Positions 54,141 to 64,000 of a stretch of DNA of 64,000 bases are shown here, in pieces (position 1 is the stretch's first letter; each line of letters opens with the position of its first letter). The position numbers and the translations under genes are program-made. The notes below the pieces were generated by a model. The model was not told the DNA's origin. It searched no databases and was given only the letters and a program-made list of their open reading frames with translations. Source of the DNA: Amblyomma americanum (taxonomy: Eukaryota > Arthropoda > Arachnida > Ixodida > Ixodidae); NCBI RefSeq assembly GCF_052857255.1, contig NC_135497.1, forward strand, positions 182,106,777 to 182,170,776. Direction: 5' to 3'.

Positions 54141-55073
54141 CTTCGGCAGTTGGGCGGAGCTGTTCTTTTCGAGCTCTCAGCTAATTTAATCCATTCACAG
54201 TACATATCTGAAGGTACATGCAAGTTGGCGAGAGAGCCCGATTCAGTGGACCCGTTGGTTCTAGCGGAAGCCGTTGAAGCGTCGTGCGCGGCTTTAGTTT
54301 CAAGCCGCCAACTTTAAACGCGACCGCCCTTGAGCCCCCATCCGTTTTTTGTGGCAAAAAATAAATAAATAAATAACCTGGCCCTTGTAGCCGTAGGAGA
54401 CCTCGACGCCGCCTGCACCGTACAACCGCGCCGTTCAAGGAATCACAATCCGTTGGCCCCAAAGCCCCGGCCAGCCTCCGATGGGCGCAACGCGCTGACC
54501 TTGTCCTGGCACCTCGTGAATCCCGCACTGGGGTTATGATATTTAGTTTGCAACGGCTGCTCACTGAGGAAGGGGGAAACGAACCGCCCGCGCCTAACCT
54601 AACCGTACTCCCTCAAAAGCATCGCACGCTCTGTGGGGCTGAGGTCGCTGAAATGCAGGGCGGAGATTTTGCGAGAACTACATCGTCGGGTTCGGGAACC
54701 GGATCCATCGTAACGCTGGCAAGACGCCGGTGCAAACGTAAACGAAGCGATGGTAGTGACCCCCGATAGATGCCTTCAACGTGCGGCGGCGGTAGCTTTC
54801 ATTTCGGCAGCTGCTGGACCGCACCGCTAGCCATCAGAAATTACGGAGTCTGCGTTTACGTCACGTTTCCGTCACTTCGTCCAACGACGTCATAAGAGTT
54901 CTCGAGTTTGAATCGGAGCGGCGGGAAAAACTTTTTCAACTTCGAATCCAAATTTCTTTGAAATAAATGCATCTTTCGCTCCCGGACAAGCGGCAACAAA
55001 GCCATGAAATGCCGAACTATCAGATTTTGCTAACGAAAAAAATTCGATAGAGTTCTCCTCAGTGTCCCTTTAA

Positions 55074-56926
55074 GGGCATTAGCCCTACTGCCATTCGCAG
55101 CTTACAGAGTCCATCATAACTCATTCGCCCGAGAAATGCATACTCTTGTTCCCAATCCAAAAGCATGCAACTTTGTTAGTGACAACTTCCAATCAAGTAG
55201 AAAATGGTTTATTCATAACTTTCAGTCAAATGAGGCACCTCTACTGCATTTCTGATGTGAATGGCCCCATTTTTGCCGGCACCTCTAATAGATACTCCGG
55301 CTACTTTTTCGACTTGTCAAAAAGAACAGTGGCATTTTCTGCAAAATAAATTTGGTAACACATCCGTACAACATTACCAACATCTTGTGGTTATCAGCAC
55401 TGTTTATAATTAGGTAAAATTTATGGATGGCTTGCAGGTATTACTGTCACTGTGATGTAAGTATAATGACATTAAATTTGGACATGTAGCATAAACTTCG
55501 AAAATAATGGCATGAACAAAATTAAGGCATTAAGCATTTATTTTCAGTTTGTGTGTGTGTGGTGCAGGTATAACAATGAAGTGAACGAGCAACAATAAAA
55601 CCATGTGGTGCTTGATAAGACATGAAATGGATAACACATGGTCAAAATGGCTTCTTAAGAAATCAACACAGAATGAACAAAATTCTTGCCTTTCTCACTT
55701 GTATTTTCTGATCCCATAAAAAGTGACTATGGCTGAGAGCTAGATATTGTGGCACTGCAAAATTCAACTTCTGGCAACCTTGATTTGTATGAGATTTTTG
55801 AGCATGGAAATAGAAAAAGTTTGGAGGCTGTAACTTCTAAGTGTTCTGGTCTAGGCATGTGTTTCTAAAATTCTGTTTATTCTGATAAGGCACTGCATGT
55901 AAATGAAAATTTTTTACTGTGTGTTTGTCCTGAAGTAAGAAGAAAGCTAACAATCTTTAAGGCAAGAACTGAACTGGAAAATATTACTGTTACTGCTTTT
56001 TTTTACCAAACAGAGGAAGTAATTGAGCAGTGATTTTAAATAGGAGACAATCTGACAATTTAGAAGAACCGACAAGAAAAACACGTAAAAAAAGGGTGCA
56101 TGCAAAAGCACTCAAGGTTAGGCTAGACGCAAATGTCTTAAAAAACAGAAGTGAGAAACCCAGAGTTGTAACTCAGTTTGTCTGACAAAGATTTCAAAGC
56201 CTATATACCTTGAGTGGCTCTCCTCTCCTTCATTAATTGTATCAAGTTTTGCTTTGTAGGGAACATCTATGGCTTGAATCTAAGAAAAGGTCATTTGACC
56301 TACAAACCACTTTTTTCCTGCAACAAAAGGATTGCTTTGCTGCTGTTTCACTCACAAGTAAACCACAACGAGAATGACATACACTACAGAGAGCTGTAGA
56401 ATAGTAATGCTTTACAGCACCACAAAAATAAAATGCACAAAGCTTATTTATTATACCCAAAGATCAAAATATTTTATTATCAAAATAATCTGCGCACTCA
56501 TTCCACAAGAATATGTCCTTAAAATAACACATAATGGTTTCATTTAAGGCTTCACTAGCTAGAGCTGATTTTTCAAATGTTTATGTGTAATTATGATCAG
56601 CATCCTTGTTTTTAACCCCAAACATGACATACAATATGTCTCAGACACACTTGATTTAAGTAGACTACTGAGCATGAATTTGTAGATATGATAGACATAT
56701 ACCATGTTGGTGGGCTCAAGATTAATTGGTAGCTTCATTTAGGTGGAGGCAAAATGCAAAAACATCCATGTGAGTTCACTGCACGGTAAAAAAGCCCCCT
56801 ATGCAGTTGTAATTAATTAAATAATAAATGATAATTAAACTGTTGATATAAATCATAAAACAAGTGAATCATGTTAACTAATAAGCTGGTTAACTAATTT
56901 TTGATATCAAACTTTTTAAGTATTCA
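55074..56926. other. Nothing recognised; AT-rich
   Basis: About 1.9 kb of AT-rich, intron-like DNA with no supported gene, tRNA or repeat. Confidence 0.5.
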
Positions 56927-57176
56927 GTGGCCTAGTAGTTTGAGAATCCACCTTGCAAGCGGGTGGTGCGGGGTTCAATCCCCAGTGCCACCGGGCACCC
57001 GCTGGTGATACAATGGGTACAAGCTTACCCCTGGCCTGGTGCTCGGCTTATCTGGAGTGAAATGCTTAGGTAATGGGCCTTTAACCCCACCTTGGGTAAG
57101 AAAAAATAATTTGCGACATGGCGCAGTTTGGCCAAAAGCTGTCCTTGCACCATAAAAATCCATCGTCATCAAGTAT
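56927..57176 (+). mobile_element. tRNA-headed SINE (type C)
   Basis: The head AGTGGCCTAGTAGTTTGAGA carries box A. GGGGTTCAATCCCC at 56971-56984 is a good box B. The body includes CACCGGGCACCCGCTGG and GGTGCTCGGCTTATC. The end reads AAAAATCCATCGTCATCAAG, a simple CATC-rich tail. It is unrelated to the Ruka-like heads in this window and occurs once here. Confidence 0.65.
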
Positions 57177-58055
<879 letters not shown>

Positions 58056-58156
58056 TCCTGTCTGGCAGGCGTCAAAGTCGGGCCACTTAGTCCGGACATT
58101 CATGTAAAATTTTTGGGCCAACCGTTTGTTGCAGAATGTTCCGGATGATGTCACAT

Positions 58157-58530
58157 TGCCGCAAATATTTGCAGTGTTTGTTCCTTCTTCAAATCTGCCG
58201 CCACACCACTTTATCGTTTTGTTTGCGACGCAAGACGCGACTAGATGTATCTCGATTGATCGCAGCCAGGCAGAGCTGATTCTACGTTGTTCCGGAATGT
58301 TCTAGTAACTTTGCACACTTTATCTCGAAAGTTCGCTATCAGCTTTAAATTGAGCACGGCCGACAGCGGCGGGCATTCTGTTCGACGACCGCCGAGCACG
58401 CTTGTCGCTTCGCCGCCGTTGAGTGATTCAGTCCATTATGGGCGCAAGTCAGCCCAATAAGCAGTTTTCTTTTGGAAGACCTTTTGTCCGTCTTCATCGC
58501 TCCTTCGACTGCCGTCACCACTACGTGACA
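58157..58530 (+). repeat. 5' LTR of the third element (right edge inferred)
   Basis: The start is set by comparison with the 3' LTR. The end at about 58530 (GTGACA) is inferred from the TGGTGGAGGTGCTGGG just after it, a plausible primer-binding site. The right part cannot be confirmed because the 3' LTR is cut. Confidence 0.7.
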
Positions 58531-58731
58531 TCTGGTGGAGGTGCTGGGAGCCTTCCATGCTCCGGACGCCCCCTTCAAGTCGTGAAGCCAGCCCTAAGCG
58601 CTTCGCACCCGAGGACGAACCAGCAGCTCAGCGAGCCAGCCGACGTCTCCAGAGAGAGGAGCCGGAGTGCGGGACCCTGCCGGACCAGACAGCGAAAAGA
58701 CGCTGCTACGAGCACCACAACCTCGCCGAAG

Positions 58732-59776
58732 ATGTCCACACCGATCATACTGCAGCAGCCGCGGGTGCCGCCAACTTTCAATGGATCCCTAGGCGAAGAC
58801 CCCGAAGAATGAATGGTTGGACCAGTTTGAGCGCGTGGCGTCATTCAACAAGTGGGATGATGCGGCAAAAATTGGACACGTGTTCTTCTCATTGGATGGC
58901 TCCGCACGCACGTGGTACGAAAACCACGAGTCGTCCCTTACGACATGGGAGCTATTCAAGAGAGAACTATTGAAGGTATTTACCAGTGTCGTGAGGAAAG
59001 AAAGAGCCTAACGACTCCTCGAGTCCAGGATCCAGCTTCCGAATGAGCCCGTCCGCAGCTAAGTCGAGGAGATGAAGCGCCTATTTCGCCGCGCCGACCC
59101 CGAGATGACCGAGGAAAAGAAAGTTCAGTGTTTAATGCGCGGCGTAAAAGAACAACTCTTTGGCAGCCTCGTCCGCCAGCCGCCAGAAACAGTCGAGGAA
59201 TTCATGCAAGTAGCCTGCACGATTGAGAAGACCCTCGACGTCCGAGCTCGGCAGTACGATCGCCCTCCCTCTGCCTGTGCGATCCGTTCGGACACGACGG
59301 TCACCACCAGCGACAGCTTGCGGGAAGTTATCCGCGAAATCGTCCGAGAGGAGCTACGCCGATTACTGCCATCCTCCCCACAGCCACAAGTAGCGACTCT
59401 GGTGGATGTGGTATGGGAAGAAGTGCAGCAGGCACAGGGTTGGAAGTGCAGCATTCGTCCTGTCGTATGTGTGTCTTTTTCGTCCACGTTTCTTCGTGCT
59501 GCTTCGTTTTCTCAACTTGGCACCCCGACGGCCACAGAACCTCAGGCCGTGACCTACGCCGCTGCAGCAAGGACTCCTCAGCCCCAACGACAACCCCTGC
59601 ATCCTGTCCGACATGAACAACTTGTTCCCGAACGCCACCACCCTGACCCCGCCCGCCCAGCCTACGATCGACGCTCAAGCCCCCGGAAATGCGACGCCTG
59701 GAGGACTTCCGACAACCGGCCGTTGCGCTTCCATTGCGGTGAAGCCGGCCATATTCTTCGTCACTGCCCGCACTGA
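58732..59776 (+). pseudogene. gag of the third element, broken
   Basis: ATG at 58732 starts STPIILQQPRVPPTFNGSLG. A 4-bp AATG duplication (58808-58815) shifts the frame just before the capsid part QFERVASFNKWDDAAKIGHV. TAA stops occur at 59009-59011 and 59060-59062. MKRLFRRADPEMTEEKKVQC continues to a zinc knuckle RFHCGEAGHILRHC, in which the first Cys of CCHC is replaced by Arg. A segment at about 59430-59515 has no counterpart I recognise and may be an insertion. It is non-functional. Confidence 0.85.
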
Positions 59777-60007
59777 CGTATCGGTCTTCGAGGATTTGCC
59801 GTTAACGCCCCACGACCACGCTTCGGCCAACGTCCGCGGGAAATCGACGAGTACCTGCGTCCAGAGGAGTACACGCCGAACCGCTTTTCGCGCTCACCAT
59901 CGCCGTCAACCTCGCGCTTTGCGTCACCACGCCGCAGCTGCGCAGCCGCGGTACGAGGAAGGTCTCCCAGTCCCCGTTGGGGAAACTAAAGACAGCAACC
60001 TCTGGAG

Positions 60008-61645
60008 GTGAGGTTGCTCACGAGCGAAACTTCGAAGATCCTCCACCGACCACGCCCCCATGAAGACGCTACACCCGCGACGCCGCATGAAGAACCTACA
60101 CTCGCTGCGCCGACGCCGCACAAAATGAAAACCCCGACCACGACGCAAACTGCCTTGAAAACGGCGCCGTCACCCAGAAGAGCTTCGACCACATGCCCCA
60201 CTCGCGACTCGCATACGCGACGACGCCGTGACCCGACGCCGAGAGCAACATGCAACGCAAGAGCCAGGACCTCCGATTTAGAAGTGACTATCGACGGCCG
60301 GAAAGTTACCGCTCTAGTCGACACAGGAGCCGATTACTCGGTGATGAATGGAACATTCGCTGCGCAGTTGGGAAACGTCACAACGGCTCGGGACGGCCCA
60401 CAAATTCGCACCGCAGGGGGCCACCTTATTACGCCATCAGGACGATGCACAGCGCGAGTGACTGTCAAAGGACATACCTATCCTGCGACCTTTGTTGTGC
60501 TACCGCAATGCTCCCGCGAAGTGATCTTGGGTATGGATTTCCTTAATGAGCATCAGGCGACCACCGACCTGCGATCCAAGCTGATCACGCTTTCGACGGA
60601 TGAAGCCATCGCTTCGATAAAAACGTGGGAAAATCACGTTGCCCTGAGTGTCCTGGGGGAAGAAGTGAGCGTCCCACCTCGTTCAAGCGTTATCGTGACC
60701 GTAGGCGCCACGAAAGCCATTAACGCTGAAGCCATCATCGAGGGGAACATGCCGTTGTTTCTAGACCGAGGAATCAGCATCGCAAGAGGCATTGCACATT
60801 TCCGCAATGGCCAGGCCGAAGTACTGCTGACTAACTTCAGCGAAGAATACCGGCACATTAACAGAGGAACGACGATTGCTTTCTTCGACGAAATATCCGA
60901 CGTACGAGACTCCTTCGCCCTCTCCGACCCCTCCGCAGAAGATTCGCCTGACCAAGAGAACTCGCCCACTTCCGACACCAACCCAGCCCTGCGCTGGAAC
61001 AGACAAGACCAGATCCGCAATCTGCTTCGAAGCTACAAAGAGTATTTTTCGACATCGCCGAAGGTCCGACAAACGCCAATTGCCAAGCATTGCATTATAA
61101 CGGACCAACACGTCCAACCTCTCCGTCAAATCCCCTACCGTGTGTCACCACGAGAACGACAAGCCATTTGGGACCAAGTCGAAGAAATGCTTCGCGACGA
61201 TGTCATCCAGCCTTCAAACAGCCCATGGGCGGCACCGGTTGTTCAAGTGAGAAAGAAAGACGGCGCACTTCTATTCTGTGTGGATTACCGCCGCTTGAAC
61301 AACATAACAAAGAAGGACGTCTACCCCCTCCCCCGCATCGACGACACACTGGACCGCCTCTGCAACGCCAAATATTTCTCATCGATGGACCTCAAGAGCG
61401 GCTACTGGCAAATTGAGGTCGACGAAAGAGATCGCGAGAAGACAGCATTCATCACTCCGGATGGGCTGTTTGAGTTCAAGGCGATGCCATTTGGTCTCTG
61501 TTCCGCACCAGCGACGTTTCGGCGAGTAATGGATACAGTGCTGGCAGGCCTGAAGTGGCAGATTTGTCTGGTATATTTAGATGACGTCGTTGTCTTCGCC
61601 TCGAACATTGAAGAGCACCTGAAAAGACTTCGAACAGTACTATAG
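60008..61645 (+). pseudogene. Protease-reverse transcriptase region of the third element
   Basis: The long open frame encodes a retropepsin with an intact active site (TALVDTGADYSVMNG) and ILGMDFLNEH. RT follows: FCVDYRRLNNITKKDVYPLP, SSMDLKSGYWQIEVD, PFGLCSAPATFRRVMD, and VYLDDVVVFA with the YLDD catalytic pair. The frame ends at TAG 61643-61645 just after the palm, and the rest of RT continues in another frame. The nominal ATG at 60008 is only the first Met; the natural protein would start in or by frameshift from gag. Confidence 0.88.
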
Positions 61646-61665
61646 ACGCCGTCAAGTCGTCTGGC

Positions 61666-62540
61666 CTAACCTTGAAGGCAGAGAAGTGCCACTTTGCCTA
61701 CGAAGAGCTGCTGTTTCTAGGCCACATCGTTAGCAAAGAGGGAGTACGCCCAGACCCGCAGAAAACAGCTGCTATTGAACAGTTTCCACTGCCGGCCGAT
61801 AAGAAAGCAGTGCGCAGATTTCTCGGACTGTACGCATATTACCGACGATTTGTGAAAAACTTTTCGCGCATCGCCGAGCCCCTGACCCAACTGACGAAGG
61901 CAAACGTGCCGTTTAAATGGGAAGTGCCGCAAGCAGAAGCCTTCAAGGAACTTCAGCGTCGTTTAGAGTCCCCACCGATCCTCGCGCATTTTGATAAAAA
62001 CGTCGATACTGACGTACATACCGACGCAAGCAACGTGGGCCTAGGCGCCGTCCTCGTTCAAAAAAGCGACGGGCTGGAGAAAGTCATCGCATACGCTAGC
62101 CGTTCCCTTTACAAGGCCGATGCTAACTATTCGACAACTGAGAAGGAGTGCCTTGCCATCATCTGGGCCACGTCAAAATTCCGCCCCTACCTGTACGGAC
62201 GACCGTTCAAGGTGGTCAGCGATCACCACGCGCTGTGCTGGCTTGCCATTTCGAGGGACCCCTCTGGCCGACTCGCTTGATGGAGTCTGCGTCTCCAGGA
62301 GTTTGACGACACCGTTGTTTACAAGTCCGGACGCAAGCACTCTGACGCCGATTGCCTCTCACGAGCACCTGTAGATACACCGCCGCCGGACAACGATGAG
62401 GACGCCTTCCTGGGACCCATTTGCCCCAGCTCTTTTGCTGAGCAGCAACGCTCGAACCCCGAACTAAAACGCCTCATCGAGTACCTGGAAGGCAAGGTTT
62501 CTTCACCCCCCGCTTCATTCAAGCGAGGACTGTCTTCCTT
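61666..62540 (+). pseudogene. RT thumb and RNase H of the third element, with a stop
   Basis: In a different frame from the palm: [17 protein letters not shown] and [15 protein letters not shown] (RT connection), then RNase H motifs [26 protein letters not shown] and [14 protein letters not shown] at 62278-62280 interrupts RLA*WSLRLQEFD. It lies in CTCGCTTGATGG, where CGA to TGA decay is likely. SDADCLSRAP marks the RNase H end before a frameshift near 62530. Confidence 0.87.
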
Positions 62541-62542
62541 CT

Positions 62543-63694
62543 GTGTGCAGAATTAATGAGGTCCTTGTGAAGAACTTTGCAGCGAGCGAAACAGCCTACC
62601 TCCTTGTTGTACCTGCTTGTCTCCGCAAAGAAGTTCTACACACCTCACACGACGGGCCGACAGCTGGACATCTCGGGTTTACTCGCACCCTCCGCCGCAT
62701 TCAAGACATGTATTACTGGCCCCGACGATCTGCCGATGTCGCACATTATGTGAAAACCTGCCGAGATTGTCAGCGACGAAAGACCCCTCCCACACGACCA
62801 GCAGGATTTCTTAACCCCATTGAACCTCCCTCAAGGGCCTTTCAGCAGATCGGCATGGACTTGCTTGGCCCTTTTCCAACGTCAACGTCTGGAAACAAGT
62901 AGATCATCATAGCGACCGACTACCTGACCCGCTACGCCGAGGCGAAAGCCCTACCGAACGGAGCAGCAGCAGAAGTCGCCAAATTTTTCGTGGAGCGCAT
63001 TCTTCTGTGACATGGCGTCCCCGATGTGCTCATCACGGACAGAGCAACAGCATTCACGGCGGAACTAACGCAAGCCATCCTGCGTTACAGCCAAGCCAGC
63101 CACCGGAGGACAACTGCATACCATCCGCAGACCAACGGATTGACCGAGCGCCTGAACAAAACCATCGCCGATATACTCGCCATGTATGTCTATGCCGAAC
63201 ACAATACCTGGGACGTCATCCTGCCTTACGTCGTCTTCGCCTACAACACCGCAGTGCAGGAGACCACCCAGATGACGCCTTTTAGGCTCGTTCATGGCAG
63301 GGAGGCCACGACCACGCTAGACGCCATGCTGCCCAACGTTACAGAAGAAGAGAACGTCGACGTTGCCGCCTACCTTCAACGCGCACAAGAAGCTCGAAGG
63401 CTTGCCCGATTACGGATCAAAGATCAGCAGCGGTCCGACGCCAGACGCTACAACCTACGAAGACGCAACGCGGAATACAAGCCAGGAGACCAAGTCTGGG
63501 TTTGGACGCCCATTCGCCGCCGTGGATTGAGTGAAAAGCTTTTGCGCCGCTATTTCGGCCCGTACAAGGTTCTTCGTCGGCTAGGTGAACTGGATTATGA
63601 AGTCATCCCTGACGCAATGACTGCATCCCAGCGACGCCGCGTACCGCCAGAAGTTGTCCATGTAGTCCGTCTGAAGCCGTATTATGCGCGCTAA
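62543..63694 (+). pseudogene. Integrase of the third element, two stops
   Basis: The zinc-binding N-terminus (HDGPTAGHLGFTRTLRRIQD, then TCRDCQRRK) precedes a core with catalytic motifs GMDLLGPFP (Asp), LITDRATAF (Asp) and NGLTERLNK (Glu), so the DDE triad is present. Two in-frame stops, TAG at 62900-62902 and TGA at 63008-63010, break it between the first and second Asp. The C-terminal part (GDQVWVWTPIRRRGLSEKLL, then FGPYKVLRRLGELDYEV) is the usual gypsy integrase tail. It ends with TAA at about 63692-63694. Confidence 0.88.
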
Positions 63695-63802
63695 AGCACG
63701 CTGCATTTTCATGCTCTATTTTCGAAAGATCTGTTTTAACTTTTACTAGTCGCATTATTTGTTTTAATGCATCGGGTCGATGCTTCTTTGAGAGGGGAGT
63801 AA

Positions 63803-64000
63803 TGCCGCGAATATTTGCAGTGTCTGTTCCTTCTTCAAATTTGCCGCCACACCACTTTATCGCTTTGTTTGCGACGCAAGACGCGACTAGATTTACCTCG
63901 ACTGATCGCAGCAAGGCAGAGCTGATTCTACGTTGTTCCGGAATGTCCTAGTAACTTTACACGTGCTATCTCGAAAGTTTGCTATCGGCTTTAAATTCAG
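63803..64000 (+). repeat. 3' LTR of the third element, cut by window end
   Basis: The first ~198 bp of the LTR match 58157-58354 with about 15-17 differences by eye. Confidence 0.9.

Larger units (their letters stand above)
52858..55069. mobile_element. TTAA-flanked non-autonomous DNA element
   Basis: TTAA occurs at both borders (52854-52857 and 55070-55073). The ends are inverted repeats: AGGCACACTGAGGAGAA at the left and, as reverse complement, AGGGACACTGAGGAGAA at the right. TTAA target duplication is typical of piggyBac-type insertion, but the termini are not the textbook piggyBac ones. Inside there is no transposase. There are a tRNA-like sequence (53714-53786), a CGCG-rich segment (about 53905-54130) and short frames without motifs. 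The element was probably enlarged by later insertions. Confidence 0.65.
58157..64000 (+). mobile_element. Third Ty3/gypsy LTR element, nearly full length, decayed; runs off the window
   Basis: The 5' LTR starts TGCCGCAAATATTTGCAGTG at 58157 and the 3' LTR starts TGCCGCGAATATTTGCAGTG at 63803. By eye the comparable ~198 bp differ at roughly 15-17 positions, so this copy is much older than the 38.9-kb one. AGAGGGGAGTAA before 63803 is the polypurine tract. Internal order is gag, protease, RT, RNase H, integrase, the standard gypsy order with no env. The coding region is interrupted by at least six stops and two frameshifts. The right boundary and target duplication lie outside the window. Confidence 0.92.

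Overview
The window looks like transposon-dense, non-coding nuclear DNA from a hard tick (Ixodidae). This rests on many copies of a tRNA-headed SINE resembling the tick Ruka family, several non-LTR (LINE) retrotransposon remnants of types common in ticks, long AC/TC, TA and ATT microsatellites, and no bacterial-style gene packing. Family and taxon names come from recognising motifs by eye; no database was searched. I found no host gene I can name. One short candidate exon (25885-26021) and one small cysteine-rich reading frame inside a DNA transposon (37932-38156, minus) are the only host-like coding candidates.

Layout. 1-9.2 kb: mostly unrecognised DNA with one SINE, a CpG-rich stretch (about 3.5-4.3 kb), a 217-bp TC/AC microsatellite and a basic repeat-rich reading frame. 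9.2-16.9 kb: a series of decayed LINE 3' ends on both strands (CR1-like, two RNase H-bearing types, one of another lineage) with SINEs. 17-20.5 kb: nothing recognised. 20.5-25.7 kb: a nested cluster made of a 380-bp fold-back repeat, a dispersed repeat (here called R1) split by a SINE, a second SINE split by an I/R1-group LINE, then a tandem run of SINEs; target-site duplications give the order of insertion. 25.7-38.5 kb: candidate exon, GAGGT/ACCTC inverted array, a CR1-like LINE tail interrupted by a SINE, another LINE remnant, a dead mariner and a 721-bp DNA element with terminal inverted repeats. 38.9-43.9 kb: a young Ty3/gypsy element with near-identical LTRs and a GATC target duplication, carrying gag, protease, reverse transcriptase and RNase H but no integrase. 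44.6-49.5 kb: decayed Tc1-like transposase, LINE remnant and 3'-truncated Ty3/gypsy remnant. 49.5-58 kb: AT-rich DNA with a 2.2-kb TTAA-flanked element and another tRNA-headed SINE. 58.2-64.0 kb: an older, nearly full-length Ty3/gypsy element with standard PR-RT-RH-IN order, several stops and frameshifts, and a 3' LTR cut by the window end.

How the parts relate: the autonomous types present (LINEs, LTR elements, Tc1/mariner) are nearly all broken, while short passengers (SINEs, TTAA and fold-back elements) are the most numerous. The strongest candidate for a second look is the integrase-less 38.9-43.9 kb element. It appears to be a non-autonomous derivative that kept its cDNA-making functions and must have borrowed an integrase. 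The second is the modular tRNA-headed SINE family, in which one head is joined to two different 3' modules.
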